From CAZOOK01 sp964581385 (GTDB lineage Bacteria; Pseudomonadota; Gammaproteobacteria; Nevskiales; Nevskiaceae): a DNA stretch of 64,000 nt. The notes beneath the pieces are model-generated. The model saw only the letters and a program-made list of their open reading frames with translations, did no database searches and was not told where the DNA came from. This document shows positions 25,980 to 35,882 of this stretch, in pieces (the stretch's first letter is position 1; the number at the start of each line of letters is the position of its first letter). Both the position numbers and the translations under genes were made by a program. Location of the stretch: assembly GCA_964581385.1 (NCBI GenBank), contig CAZOOK010000010.1:76135-140134 (forward strand), read 5' to 3'.

Positions 25980-27320
25980 CTAGGCAGCGCAGGCCCGGAC
26001 TTCACCGGCGAGGCGTTCGGCAGCTGAATGCGCCAGGGTCGCGTCGTCTGCCTCGACCATGACACGAACCAGCGGCTCGGTTCCGGAAGGGCGCAGCAAA
26101 ACGCGACCGCGCCCCGATAACTCGCGCTCGACACGCTGTGCCGCCTCAACAAGCTCCGGTCGCCCGGCCACGGTCTTCGGCGCTCCGCTGACCTGGACGT
26201 TGATCAGCACCTGAGGGAATTTTTTCATACCCGCGATGAGTTGCGAAAGCGGTTGAGCCTCCACGAGCATCGCATCAAGCACTTGCAGAGCCGTCACCAA
26301 TCCGTCGCCGGTGGTGGCGCGGTCCAGGCAGAGGGTATGTCCGGACGTTTCGCCGCCGATGATGCCGCCCTTGCGCCGCAGCAGTTCCAGGACATAGCGA
26401 TCGCCAACATTGGCGCGCTCGAATTCGATGCCGAGCGCTTTCATCGACAGTTCGAGCCCGTAGTTGCTCATCAACGTACCGACGACTGGGCCGCGCAGCC
26501 GGCCGGTGCGCAAGCGGTGGCGTGCGATCACATACAGGATTTCATCGCCATCAACCATGGTGCCGTCGGCAGTCACCATCAGACAGCGGTCGCCATCGCC
26601 ATCCAGTGCGATGCCCAGATCGGCCTTGCGCTCGATCACAGTTTTCCGCAAAGCCTCCAGATGAGTCGAGCCACATCCGCGATTGATATTGAAGCCATCC
26701 GGGTGATCGCCGATCGCAACGACATCGGCCCCGAGCTCGTTGAAAACCGCCGGACCGACCCGATAGGCTGCACCATTGGCGCAATCGATGGCGATACGCA
26801 ATCCCTTCAGCGATGCACCGCCGAAACTGCCCTTGCAGAATTCGATGTAGCGGCCCGGCGCATCATCGACGCGGCGCGCGCGCCCCATCTGTTCCGCCGG
26901 CACGCAGACCAGCGGCTGCTCAAGCTGTGCTTCGATCTGCGCTTCAACCGCGTCATCCAGCTTGTCGCCGTCGGCGGAAAAGAATTTGAACCCGTTGTCG
27001 TAGTGAGGATTGTGGGACGCCGAGATGACAATGCCCGCTTGCGCGCGCAGCGCACGCGTCAGATAGGCGACGGCTGGGGTCGGCAGAGGCCCCAACAGAA
27101 TCGCTTCCACGCCCGCCGCGGCCAGACCGGCTTCGATGGCCGATTCGAACAGATAGCCGGAACGTCTCGTGTCCTTGCCGATGAGAACGCGCGTGCCAGG
27201 TGCCTTCGCCAGCACGCACCCGACCGCCCAGCCCAGCTTGAGCGCGAATTCGGGCGCCATTGGCGGTTCCCCGACGCGACCGCGGATGCCGTCCGTACCG
27301 AAGTAACGACGACTGTTCAT
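25980..27320 (-). CDS. glmM: Phosphoglucosamine mutase
   Basis: The 446-aa enzyme converts glucosamine 6-phosphate to glucosamine 1-phosphate for UDP-GlcNAc, the precursor of peptidoglycan and LPS. The phospho-Ser102 loop (ISASHNP), the metal loop DGDGDRC near residue 245 and the C-terminal RPSGTEPLVRVMVE phosphate site are intact. The start overlaps the folP stop by 4 bases, so they are coupled. Confidence 0.98.
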   Translation of the reverse strand: MNSRRYFGTDGIRGRVGEPPMAPEFALKLGWAVGCVLAKAPGTRVLIGKDTRRSGYLFESAIEAGLAAAGVEAILLGPLPTPAVAYLTRALRAQAGIVISASHNPHYDNGFKFFSADGDKLDDAVEAQIEAQLEQPLVCVPAEQMGRARRVDDAPGRYIEFCKGSFGGASLKGLRIAIDCANGAAYRVGPAVFNELGADVVAIGDHPDGFNINRGCGSTHLEALRKTVIERKADLGIALDGDGDRCLMVTADGTMVDGDEILYVIARHRLRTGRLRGPVVGTLMSNYGLELSMKALGIEFERANVGDRYVLELLRRKGGIIGGETSGHTLCLDRATTGDGLVTALQVLDAMLVEAQPLSQLIAGMKKFPQVLINVQVSGAPKTVAGRPELVEAAQRVERELSGRGRVLLRPSGTEPLVRVMVEADDATLAHSAAERLAGEVRACAA

Positions 27321-28225
27321 TGTTGATCTCCCTGTCCGGTTTCATTCGCGATCGGGCCAGCCGACGGCGAAGAAAAAGCTTTGATAGTGGCGCGCTCCCG
27401 TGCTTGCAGCGCAGCGGCGGCGAAGCGTACTGCCTCAACGGTCGCGCGTACATCATGCGTACGAATCATCGACGCCCCGAGCCATGTCGCAAGTGCGGCA
27501 GCGGAAAGGCCGGCATTGAGCCGCTGATCCAGCGGCAGGTCAAGCAGTTTACCCAGCATGGATTTTCGCGAAACACCGACCACCACCGGTAGATTCAGTG
27601 CCGCCAGTGCGTCCAACCCGCCGAAAAGCTCGAGATTGTGGTCGAGTGTCTTGCCGAAACCGAAGCCCGGATCGATCAGCAGCCGATGGCGTTCGATGCC
27701 CGACGCCTCGCAGGCCTCGACACGTGCGGCGAGAAAAGCGCGCACATCGTCGACGACATCGCGATACTGCGGTCGAACCTGCATAGAACGCGGTTCACCC
27801 TGCATGTGCATCAGGATGGCGGCGGCACCGGTGTCGCGCACGGCGTCGATGGCGCCCGGCGCTCGCAGAGCGAAAACGTCGTTGACGATTTCAGCGCCTG
27901 CAGCGCAGGCGGCACGCATCATCGCCGGCTTCATGGTGTCGATCGAAATCACGCAATCAAGCTCGCGCCGGATGCGATCGATCACGGGAATAACGCGATC
28001 GAGCTCCTCTTGCTCACCGACTGCTTGCGCTCCCGGCCGAGTCGATTCGCCACCCACGTCGATTACCGCAGCGCCCTCCGCGATCATCGCGGCCGCGCGC
28101 CTTAACGCGGAATCGGCATCTCGATAGCGGCCGCCATCGGAAAACGAATCGGGAGTGACATTGAGGATGCCCATCACGACCGGACGGGTCAGATCAAGCG
28201 CGTGTCTGGCCAGTTGCAAAGGCAT
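27317..28225 (-). CDS. folP: Dihydropteroate synthase
   Basis: This TIM-barrel enzyme of about 302 aa joins pterin pyrophosphate and p-aminobenzoate in folate synthesis; it is the sulfonamide target. The family motifs ILNVTPDSFSDGG and DVGGESTRPGA are intact, as are the SRKSMLG and late RTHDV segments. ATG 28225 begins MPLQLARHALDL; a GTG 14 codons earlier (28267) is possible, and neither has a good Shine-Dalgarno. It lies between ftsH and glmM, as in E. coli. Confidence 0.96.
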   Translation of the reverse strand: MPLQLARHALDLTRPVVMGILNVTPDSFSDGGRYRDADSALRRAAAMIAEGAAVIDVGGESTRPGAQAVGEQEELDRVIPVIDRIRRELDCVISIDTMKPAMMRAACAAGAEIVNDVFALRAPGAIDAVRDTGAAAILMHMQGEPRSMQVRPQYRDVVDDVRAFLAARVEACEASGIERHRLLIDPGFGFGKTLDHNLELFGGLDALAALNLPVVVGVSRKSMLGKLLDLPLDQRLNAGLSAAALATWLGASMIRTHDVRATVEAVRFAAAALQARERATIKAFSSPSAGPIANETGQGDQQ

Positions 28226-28285
28226 TCGGGAACAGACCACCGCTGGCCGATCTACGCGGCACAGCACTCCAGGGGAAACGATCGC

Positions 28286-30208
28286 TCAGATCTGGTTGGC
28301 GGGCTTTGGCGCGGTTGGAGACAGCACGCCACCGGACGATGAGCCACCGCGCGGCGGCGGCGCTGCCGGCTTGTTGCCGCCCCAGCTTTCCGGCACGCCC
28401 GGATCGCGACCCTGCATGATGCGTCGGATCTGTTCCGCATCAATGGTTTCGTACTTGATCAGCGCATCGGCCATTGTGTGCAGCTTGTCGAGATTTTCGG
28501 TGAGGATCTGCTTGGCGCGCGCGTAGTCGTTATCGATGATGTCGCGGATTTCGCGGTCGATCGAATAGGCGGTTTCGTCCGCCATGTTCTTATGCTGGGT
28601 GACGCTCTTGCCGAGGAACACTTCATCCTCGTCTTCCGAATACGCCAGCGGCCCGAGTTTGTCGGACAAACCCCACTTGGTGACCATGTTGCGCGCGATT
28701 TCGGTGGCGCGCTCGATGTCGTTGGTCGCACCGGTCGTCACTTTTTCCGCTCCGAACACGATTTCTTCGGCGATACGGCCGCCGAACAATGTGCTGATGC
28801 GGCTGTTGAGTCGCTCCTTGCTGGTGCTGTAACGGTCGCCTTCCGGCAGGTATGAGGTCACGCCCAGCGCGCGGCCACGCGGGATGATCGTCACCTTGTA
28901 GACCGGGTCGTGATCCGGAACGACGACGCCGACGATCGCATGGCCGGCCTCGTGGTACGCGGTCAGCTTCTTTTCCTCTTCGCTCATCACCATCGAGCGG
29001 CGTTCGGCACCCATGATGATCTTGTCACGGGCACGTTCGAAATCCGATTGATCGACGAGCCGCTTGTTGGCGCGCGCTGCGAACAGCGCAGCCTCATTGA
29101 CGAGGTTGGCCAGATCGGCACCCGAAAAGCCTGGCGTGGCGCGGGCCATGATCTCGGGCTTGACGTCATCGGCCAAGGGCACAGCGCGCATGTGTACACG
29201 GATAATCTGCTCGCGACCGCGCACATCCGGCAGCGGCACGACGACCTGGCGATCGAAACGGCCCGGACGCAGCAGCGCTGGATCGAGCACGTCCGGACGG
29301 TTGGTCGCCGCAATGACGATGACGCCCTCGTTGCCTTCGAACCCGTCCATTTCGACCAGAAGCTGGTTCAGGGTCTGCTCGCGCTCGTCATGACCGCCGC
29401 CCAGACCGGCGCCGCGATGGCGTCCGACCGCATCGATTTCATCGATAAAAATGATGCAGGGTGCATGCTTCTTCGCCTGCTCGAACATGTCGCGCACTCG
29501 CGAAGCACCGACGCCGACGAACATTTCGACGAAGTCGGAGCCGGAAATCGTGAAGAACGGCACGCCGGCTTCGCCGGCAATGGCCTTGGCCAGCAATGTC
29601 TTACCGGTACCGGGCGAACCGACCATCAGCACGCCACGCGGGATCTTGCCGCCAAGCTTCTGGAACTTGCCGGGATCTTTCAGGAAATCGACCAGTTCGG
29701 ACACTTCCTGCTTGGCTTCCTCGACACCCGCCACATCATTGAAGGTGATCTTGACCTGATCCGCGTTCAGCATGCGCGCGCGCGACTTGCCGAAGCTCAT
29801 GGCCCCACGGCCGCCGGCTCCGCCCTGCATCTGACGCATGAAGTAAACCCAGACCGCGATCAGCAGCAGGATCGGGAAGGCATTGAACAGCAGTTGCAGC
29901 AGTAGCGGAGTTTCCTTGGGCAACTCCCCGTCGAACTTGACGTGGTTGTTGATCAAAGTGCCGATCATCGCCGAATTGTCGGTTTCGGGGCTGATCGCTG
30001 TGAAATGCGAGCCGTTCTTGAGCTGGCCGCGAATATGCGACCCCTCAATCGTCACCGAATCGACGTTGCCTTGCTTGACCTGATCGTAGAATTCCGAATA
30101 GGCAAGCGGGGGCTGCGAGCCGGAATGGCCCGAAAAGCTCTGGAAGGCCATCATCAGAACAAACAGAATCAGGACCCAGACCACTAAATTCTTTGCGAGA
30201 TCGTTCAA
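28286..30208 (-). CDS. ftsH: ATP-dependent zinc metalloprotease FtsH
   Basis: The 640-aa inner-membrane AAA protease degrades misassembled membrane proteins and regulators such as sigma-32. Two transmembrane helices lie at about 5-24 and 103-124. Walker A is GSPGTGKT (197-204, Ser in place of the common Pro), Walker B is IIFIDEID, and the second region of homology ends RPGRFDRQV. The zinc site is HEAGH at 419-423. The C-terminus is Pro/Gly-rich. Confidence 0.98.
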   Translation of the reverse strand: MNDLAKNLVVWVLILFVLMMAFQSFSGHSGSQPPLAYSEFYDQVKQGNVDSVTIEGSHIRGQLKNGSHFTAISPETDNSAMIGTLINNHVKFDGELPKETPLLLQLLFNAFPILLLIAVWVYFMRQMQGGAGGRGAMSFGKSRARMLNADQVKITFNDVAGVEEAKQEVSELVDFLKDPGKFQKLGGKIPRGVLMVGSPGTGKTLLAKAIAGEAGVPFFTISGSDFVEMFVGVGASRVRDMFEQAKKHAPCIIFIDEIDAVGRHRGAGLGGGHDEREQTLNQLLVEMDGFEGNEGVIVIAATNRPDVLDPALLRPGRFDRQVVVPLPDVRGREQIIRVHMRAVPLADDVKPEIMARATPGFSGADLANLVNEAALFAARANKRLVDQSDFERARDKIIMGAERRSMVMSEEEKKLTAYHEAGHAIVGVVVPDHDPVYKVTIIPRGRALGVTSYLPEGDRYSTSKERLNSRISTLFGGRIAEEIVFGAEKVTTGATNDIERATEIARNMVTKWGLSDKLGPLAYSEDEDEVFLGKSVTQHKNMADETAYSIDREIRDIIDNDYARAKQILTENLDKLHTMADALIKYETIDAEQIRRIMQGRDPGVPESWGGNKPAAPPPRGGSSSGGVLSPTAPKPANQI

Positions 30209-30241
30209 CTCTAGCTTCCTCTCAGCATCGCACCTTGGACC

Positions 30242-30871
30242 TTACAGCACCCGATGGTTTCGCGCCAGCAAATAGACCTCTCTGCTGCGGGACCGTGACG
30301 CTTTCGGCTTGCGTATCTGTACCGTGGCGAATGCCGGCCGAAGTTGTCGCACAAACGGTTCGAAACCCTCACCTTGGAACAGCTTCACCAGCAACGTTCC
30401 GCCGGCTTTCAGGCGCTGTCTTGAAAATTCCACTGCCAATTCAGCGAGATACACCGAAGCGGCCTGATCCGCCACATCGACTCCTGAAATGTTGGGGGCC
30501 ATATCCGATAAAACAACATCGACTGAAGTCGCAGACACCTTAACCTCCAGCTGATGCAGGACCTCGGCCTCGCGGAAGTCTCCCTGAATGATTTCCACAT
30601 CCTTTATCGGTTCGATCGGCAGAATATCCAGCGCCAGCAACCGGCCTTTGGACCCTAGCAGCGGACGGACGTACTGCGACCAGCCGCCCGGCGCAGCCCC
30701 GAGATCGACGACCGTCATACCCGGCTTGAGGATATGGTCCCGCTCCTGGATTTCGCGGAGCTTGAACACGGAGCGCGAGCGATAGCCAAGCTTGCGCGCC
30801 TCATGCACATAGGGATCGTTCTCGTGCTCGGCAAGCCAGCGGGCGGAACTGGGGGTGCGTTTTTTGCCCAT
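30242..30871 (-). CDS. rlmE: 23S rRNA (uridine-2'-O-)-methyltransferase RlmE
   Basis: The 209-aa enzyme methylates U2552 of 23S rRNA using SAM. The SAM-binding motif is VVDLGAAPGGWSQ, with the later DMAPN and LLVKLFQG parts of the K-D-K-E catalytic set. It is the heat-shock gene partner upstream of ftsH in gammaproteobacteria, and here the gap is 33 bases. A repeat-rich hairpin lies between it and greA. Confidence 0.97.
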   Translation of the reverse strand: MGKKRTPSSARWLAEHENDPYVHEARKLGYRSRSVFKLREIQERDHILKPGMTVVDLGAAPGGWSQYVRPLLGSKGRLLALDILPIEPIKDVEIIQGDFREAEVLHQLEVKVSATSVDVVLSDMAPNISGVDVADQAASVYLAELAVEFSRQRLKAGGTLLVKLFQGEGFEPFVRQLRPAFATVQIRKPKASRSRSREVYLLARNHRVL

Positions 30872-30894
30872 CTACAGCCGGGATTCGAGCCGGG

Positions 30895-30965
30895 ACTCGG
30901 GACTCGGTACTCGGGACTCGTGAAAAGCCGGCTCTTCCCCGAGTCCCGAGTACCGAGTCCCGAGT
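30895..30965. repeat. 26-bp perfect inverted repeat of GGGACTC/GAGTCCC units
   Basis: Arms 30895-30920 and 30940-30965 are exact inverse copies (26 bp) with a 19-base loop. Each arm is built of 7-9-bp units such as GGGACTCGG. The 19-bp word CGGGACTCGGGACTCGGTA at 30891-30909 recurs inverted at the carA 3' end. It lies in the gap between greA and rlmE and could act as an RNA hairpin that ends or slows transcription. Confidence 0.8.
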
Positions 30966-30981
30966 ACCGGCTGTACCGGCT

Positions 30982-31458
30982 TCACTCGTACAACACCTTC
31001 ACGATTTCGAATTCGCGCATGCCTTTCGGCGTCGAAACCTGAGCCGCGTCGCCTTGCGACTTGCCGATCAAAGCGCGCGCGATTGGCGAATTGATCGACA
31101 GCAGGCCCTGTTTCACGTCGGCTTCGTCCTCGCCGACGATTTGATAGCGCCGCTCTTCACCGCTATCGGTGTCGGCGACTTCGACGGTGGTTCCGAACAC
31201 CACCTTGCCGTTCTTCGGCAGCTGCGCGACATCAATGATCTGCGCATTCGAGAGCTTGCTCTCAATCTCCCCGATGCGTCCCTCGTTGAATCCGTGCTGT
31301 TCGCGGGCGGCGTGATATTCGGCGTTTTCGCGCAGATCGCCGTGCGAACGTGCCTCATCGATCGAAGCAATGATTTTCGGCCGCAACTCACTTTTGCGGC
31401 TACGCAGCTCCTCACGCAGGCGCTCCGCGCCGCGCAGTGTCATCGGTGTTTTACTCAT
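30982..31458 (-). CDS. greA: Transcription elongation factor GreA
   Basis: The 158-aa protein has an N-terminal coiled coil with the catalytic acidic tip (RSHGDLRENAEYHAAREQ) and a C-terminal FKBP-like domain. It rescues backtracked RNA polymerase by stimulating cleavage of the nascent RNA. The start overlaps the carB stop by 4 bases, an order seen in related gammaproteobacteria. Confidence 0.97.
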   Translation of the reverse strand: MSKTPMTLRGAERLREELRSRKSELRPKIIASIDEARSHGDLRENAEYHAAREQHGFNEGRIGEIESKLSNAQIIDVAQLPKNGKVVFGTTVEVADTDSGEERRYQIVGEDEADVKQGLLSINSPIARALIGKSQGDAAQVSTPKGMREFEIVKVLYE

Positions 31459-34400
31459 GTAGAAGCGACGTCCTTATGCAGGTCCTGTAAACGATTGACC
31501 TCGACGCGGTCGAGGTGATCCATGGCGATAGCCGCCGCATGCGCGCCGGCAATGGTCGTGAAATAACACAGCTTCTGTGCAATGGCCGCAGCTCGGATCG
31601 AGCGCGATTCCTCGATTGATTTCTTGCCTTCGGTGGTATTGGCGATGAATTGAATGTCGCCGTTCTTGATCATGTCCACGCAGTGTGGACGCCCTTCCTT
31701 GACCTTGTTAACCCCTTCGCAGCTGAGTCCCGCAGCGCGCAGCGCGGACGCGGTGCCATGAGTCGCGACAACGCGGAAGCCCTTGGCGATCAGCAAACGG
31801 GCCAGCTCGACGGCCTTGCCCTTGTCGGCGTCGCGCACCGATATGAACGCGGTTCCGGATGACGGCACCGCCATGCCCGCGGCAAGCAGCGCCTTGTTGA
31901 AGGCCTCGCCGAAATGGCGGCCGGAACCCATTACCTCGCCGGTCGAGCGCATTTCCGGTCCCAGCAATGGATCGACACCCGGGAATTTGGCGAACGGGAA
32001 TACGGCTTCCTTCACCGAGTAGTACGGCGGGTGAATTTCACCAGTCACGCCCTGCTCGGCAAGCGAGCGGCCGGCCATGCAGCGCGCCGCGATCTTCGCC
32101 AGCGGCCGGCCGGTGGCCTTCGATACGAACGGCGCCGTGCGCGACGCGCGCGGATTCACTTCCAGCAGATAGACGATCTCGCCCTGCAAGGCGAACTGTG
32201 CGTTCATCAACCCGATCACCTTGAGCGCGCGCGCCAGCTTGACGATCTGATCGCGGATTTCATCCTGCACCTTGCGGCTCAGCGAGTGCGCAGGCAATGC
32301 GCACGCCGAGTCGCCGGAATGCACGCCGGCCTGTTCGATGTGCTCCATGATGCCGCCGATCACCACATCCGTGCCGTCAGCCAGCGCATCCACGTCCACT
32401 TCGATCGCGTTTTCGAGGAACCGGTCCAACAGCACCGGCGAATCGTTAGAGACTTTCACCGCTTCGGTCATATAGCGCTTGAGATCGTCGTCATCGTGGA
32501 CGATCTCCATCGCGCGGCCACCGAGCACGTAGCTCGGTCGTACGACCAGCGGATAACCAACGCGATGCGCCGTGGCGAACGCGCTTTCCAGCGAGGTCGC
32601 GGTACCGTTCGGCGGCTGCCGCAGCTTCAGCGCATCGACGAGTTTCTGGAAGCGCTCGCGATCTTCGGCGAGATCGATCGAATCCGGCGAAGTGCCGATG
32701 ATTGGCGCGCCGGCCGCTTCCAGCGCGCGCGCCAGCTTCAACGGTGTCTGCCCGCCGAACTGCACGATCACGCCCTCGGGCTTTTCCAGATGGATGATTT
32801 CGAGTACGTCTTCAAGCGTCAACGGCTCGAAATACAGACGATCCGAAGTGTCGTAATCGGTCGAAACCGTTTCCGGATTGCAGTTGACCATGATGGTTTC
32901 GAATCCATCCTCGCGCAGCGCCATCGCTGCGTGCACGCAGCAGTAATCGAACTCGATACCCTGGCCGATACGGTTGGGGCCGCCGCCGAGCACGATGATC
33001 TTGCGCCGGTCCGACGGCTGCGCCTCGCATTCCTCGTCGTAGCTCGAATACAGGTACGCCGTGGTGGATGGGAACTCCGCCGCGCAGGTATCGACGCGTT
33101 TGTAGACTGGCCGCACATCTAGCTTGTGGCGCAATTCGCGCACGGTCTGTTCCGGCGCGCCGAGCAGCGTCGCCAGACGACGATCGGAAAAACCGAGGCG
33201 CTTGTAACCGCGCAAGGTGACCGCATCAAGCGTCGACAATCTGACCTTGCAGATTTCCGACTCGACCGCGATCAGCTCCTGAATCTGTTCGAGAAACCAT
33301 GGATCAATTTTCGACAGGCGATAGACTTCATCCACACTGAGCCCGGCCCGGAAAGCGTCGCCGACGTACCAGAGACGCTTGGCACGCGGCGTCACCAGTT
33401 CCTCACGGATCCGCGATACCGTGGACGTATTAAATTCCGCGACCTGCGATTCGAAACCGTCGGAACCGACTTCGAGCCCGCGCATCGCCTTCTGCAGCGA
33501 TTCCTGGAAGTTGCGGCCGATCGCCATCACCTCGCCGACCGACTTCATTTGTGTCGTCAGCCGCGAATCGGCCTGCGGGAATTTCTCGAAGGTGAAGCGT
33601 GGAATCTTGGTGACGACGTAGTCGATGCTCGGCTCGAACGAGGCCGGCGTGACGCCGCCGGTAATCTCGTTCCGCAACTCGTCGAGCGTATAACCGACCG
33701 CGAGCTTGGCCGCGACCTTGGCGATCGGAAACCCAGTTGCTTTCGACGCCAGCGCCGACGAACGCGACACGCGCGGATTCATCTCGATCACGATCATGCG
33801 CCCGTCGTCGGGATTGATCGCGAACTGCACGTTGGAGCCGCCGGTATCGACGCCGATCTTGCGCAGCACCGCGATGCTGGCGTTGCGCATGATCTGGTAT
33901 TCCTTGTCGGTGAGCGTCTGCGCCGGCGCGACGGTGATCGAATCGCCGGTGTGCACGCCCATCGGATCGAAATTCTCGATCGAGCAGATGATGATGCAGT
34001 TGTCCTTGCGATCGCGGACAACCTCCATCTCGAATTCCTTCCAGCCGAGCAGCGATTCCTCGATCAGCACTTCCGTGGTCGGCGACAAATCGAGACCGCG
34101 CGTGACGATCTCCTCGAACTCCTCGATGTTGTAGGCGACGCCGCCGCCGCTGCCGCCGAGCGTGAAGCTCGGCCGGATAATCACCGGGAAGCCGATCTGC
34201 TGCTGGATCGCGCGCGCCTCGTCCATCGAATGCGCGACGCCGGAGCGCGCGGAGCCGAGCCCGATTTCGGTCATCGCGTCGCGGAACTTCAGCCGATCCT
34301 CGGCAAGATCGATGGCGCGCTCGTTGGCACCGATCAGCTCACAGTTGAATTTCTTCAGCACGCCTTCACGCGCCAGATCGAGCGCACAGTTCAGTGCGGT

Positions 34401-34679
34401 CTGGCCACCCATGGTTGGCAGCAGAGCGTGAGGACGCTCCTTCTCGATGATGCGCGCGACGGTCTGCCACAGAATCGGCTCGATATAAGTGGCGTCGGCC
34501 ATTTCCGGATCGGTCATGATCGTCGCCGGATTCGAGTTGACCAGAATGACCCGGTAACCTTCCTGTCGCAGCGCCTTGCAGGCCTGCGCGCCGGAGTAAT
34601 CAAACTCGCAGGCCTGACCGATGATGATCGGGCCAGCGCCGATGATCAGAATGCTCTTGATGTCTGTGCGTTTGGCCAT
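31455..34679 (-). CDS. carB: Carbamoyl-phosphate synthase, large subunit
   Basis: The 1074-aa protein has two homologous ATP-grasp halves and a C-terminal allosteric domain (about 940-1074). It makes carbamoyl phosphate from bicarbonate, ATP and ammonia for arginine and pyrimidines. Typical segments are IGAGPIIIGQACEFDYSG near the start and GGGPNRIGQGIEFDYCCVHA in the second half, plus the FSDRR region of the oligomerisation domain. It begins 1 base after carA on the same strand. Confidence 0.98.
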   Translation of the reverse strand: MAKRTDIKSILIIGAGPIIIGQACEFDYSGAQACKALRQEGYRVILVNSNPATIMTDPEMADATYIEPILWQTVARIIEKERPHALLPTMGGQTALNCALDLAREGVLKKFNCELIGANERAIDLAEDRLKFRDAMTEIGLGSARSGVAHSMDEARAIQQQIGFPVIIRPSFTLGGSGGGVAYNIEEFEEIVTRGLDLSPTTEVLIEESLLGWKEFEMEVVRDRKDNCIIICSIENFDPMGVHTGDSITVAPAQTLTDKEYQIMRNASIAVLRKIGVDTGGSNVQFAINPDDGRMIVIEMNPRVSRSSALASKATGFPIAKVAAKLAVGYTLDELRNEITGGVTPASFEPSIDYVVTKIPRFTFEKFPQADSRLTTQMKSVGEVMAIGRNFQESLQKAMRGLEVGSDGFESQVAEFNTSTVSRIREELVTPRAKRLWYVGDAFRAGLSVDEVYRLSKIDPWFLEQIQELIAVESEICKVRLSTLDAVTLRGYKRLGFSDRRLATLLGAPEQTVRELRHKLDVRPVYKRVDTCAAEFPSTTAYLYSSYDEECEAQPSDRRKIIVLGGGPNRIGQGIEFDYCCVHAAMALREDGFETIMVNCNPETVSTDYDTSDRLYFEPLTLEDVLEIIHLEKPEGVIVQFGGQTPLKLARALEAAGAPIIGTSPDSIDLAEDRERFQKLVDALKLRQPPNGTATSLESAFATAHRVGYPLVVRPSYVLGGRAMEIVHDDDDLKRYMTEAVKVSNDSPVLLDRFLENAIEVDVDALADGTDVVIGGIMEHIEQAGVHSGDSACALPAHSLSRKVQDEIRDQIVKLARALKVIGLMNAQFALQGEIVYLLEVNPRASRTAPFVSKATGRPLAKIAARCMAGRSLAEQGVTGEIHPPYYSVKEAVFPFAKFPGVDPLLGPEMRSTGEVMGSGRHFGEAFNKALLAAGMAVPSSGTAFISVRDADKGKAVELARLLIAKGFRVVATHGTASALRAAGLSCEGVNKVKEGRPHCVDMIKNGDIQFIANTTEGKKSIEESRSIRAAAIAQKLCYFTTIAGAHAAAIAMDHLDRVEVNRLQDLHKDVAST

Positions 34680-34701
34680 GCTACCGAGTCCCGAGTCCCG
34701 C
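34680..34701. repeat. GAGTCCC repeat copy overlapping the carA 3' end
   Basis: CTACCGAGTCCCGAGTCCCGC (split here only for reading) is the exact inverse of 30891-30909 and supplies the last codons and stop of carA. It is a dispersed repeat unit; the same word forms the hairpin near greA. Confidence 0.7.
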
Positions 34702-35823
34702 TTTCATCAGATCCACAAACCGGTCGAACAAGTAGCCAACATCATGTGGACCGGGACTCGCTTCTGGATGCCCCTGAAAACTGAAGGCTGGCGCGTCGAG
34801 CAGACGTACGCCCTGATTCGAGCCGTCGAACAGCGAGCGGTGCGTGACGACGGCGCTTTTCGGTAGCGTGGCTTCATCGACGGCGAAGCCATGATTCTGG
34901 CTGGTAATGAGCACGCGGCCGGATTCGAGATCCTGCACCGGGTGGTTGGCGCCGTGATGGCCGAACTTCATTTTCAAAGTTTTCGCACCGGCGGCGAGGC
35001 CGAGAATCTGGTGGCCCAGACAGATACCGAAGGTCGGCAACCTGCGCGCGATGAACTCACGCGTGGCGGCAATTGCATACTCGCAAGGCTCCGGATCGCC
35101 AGGGCCGTTCGACAGCATCACGCCATCCGGCTTGAATGCAAACGCATCTTTGGCAGTGGTCTGCGCGGGCACTACGGTGACGCGGCAGCCGCGATCGACG
35201 AGCATGCGCAGAATATTCCGCTTGACACCGAAATCGTAAACGACGACGTGGTGCTTACCGTCTTCGACGATGGGCTCGGCGTTGCTTTGAAGCTGCCACG
35301 ACGCACGATTCCACGCGTAAGCAGCTTTGGTCGTGACCACTTTTGCCAGATCCATGCCCTTCAAACCCGGGAATGCCTGGGCGCGCTTCAACGCTTCCTT
35401 CTCGTCGACATTGCCGGCGACGATGCAGCCGTTCTGCGCACCCTTGTCGCGTAGCAGGCGCGTCAGCCGGCGCGTGTCGATACCGGCAATCGCCACGACG
35501 TTTTGCGCTCGCAGGTAGGCGCGGAAATCGCGCCGCGAACGGAAATTGCTCGGCGGACGCGGCACTTCGCGCAGGATCAGGCCGGCGAGCTGAACCTTCT
35601 CCGATTCGGCATCTTCGTCGTTGACACCGACGTTGCCGATGTGTGGATAAGTCAGCGTGACGATCTGTTCGCGATAGGAAGCGTCGGTGAGTATTTCCTG
35701 ATACCCGGTCATCGCGGTGTTGAACACCACTTCGCCAACCGTCTTCCCTTCAACGCCGATGGAAACGCCGCGGAACAGGGTGCCGTCAGCGAGCGCGAGC
35801 AGGGCCGGGGTCGGTGCAGTCAT
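34681..35823 (-). CDS. carA: Carbamoyl-phosphate synthase, small subunit
   Basis: The 380-aa glutamine amidotransferase subunit supplies ammonia to CarB. The nucleophile Cys lies in GICLGHQILGLA, the oxyanion region is MLSNGPGDPEP, and the catalytic His/Glu are in FQGHPEASPGP. The last four codons lie inside a GGGACTC-type repeat, which ends at the stop codon. A stem-loop lies 60 bases upstream of the start, in the presumed leader. Confidence 0.98.
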   Translation of the reverse strand: MTAPTPALLALADGTLFRGVSIGVEGKTVGEVVFNTAMTGYQEILTDASYREQIVTLTYPHIGNVGVNDEDAESEKVQLAGLILREVPRPPSNFRSRRDFRAYLRAQNVVAIAGIDTRRLTRLLRDKGAQNGCIVAGNVDEKEALKRAQAFPGLKGMDLAKVVTTKAAYAWNRASWQLQSNAEPIVEDGKHHVVVYDFGVKRNILRMLVDRGCRVTVVPAQTTAKDAFAFKPDGVMLSNGPGDPEPCEYAIAATREFIARRLPTFGICLGHQILGLAAGAKTLKMKFGHHGANHPVQDLESGRVLITSQNHGFAVDEATLPKSAVVTHRSLFDGSNQGVRLLDAPAFSFQGHPEASPGPHDVGYLFDRFVDLMKAGLGTR

Positions 35824-35882
35824 GATTCGGCTGGATTTCCTGGGGCTTTGAAGGGCTGGAACAATTGGGATCTACACACGCA

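Noticed and set aside
26241..27326. 361-aa frame opposite glmM
   Set aside because: Shadow frame; glmM has all catalytic motifs on the other strand.
33126..34784. 552-aa frame opposite carB
   Set aside because: A shadow of the GC-rich carB gene with Arg/Asp/His-rich composition and no motif.
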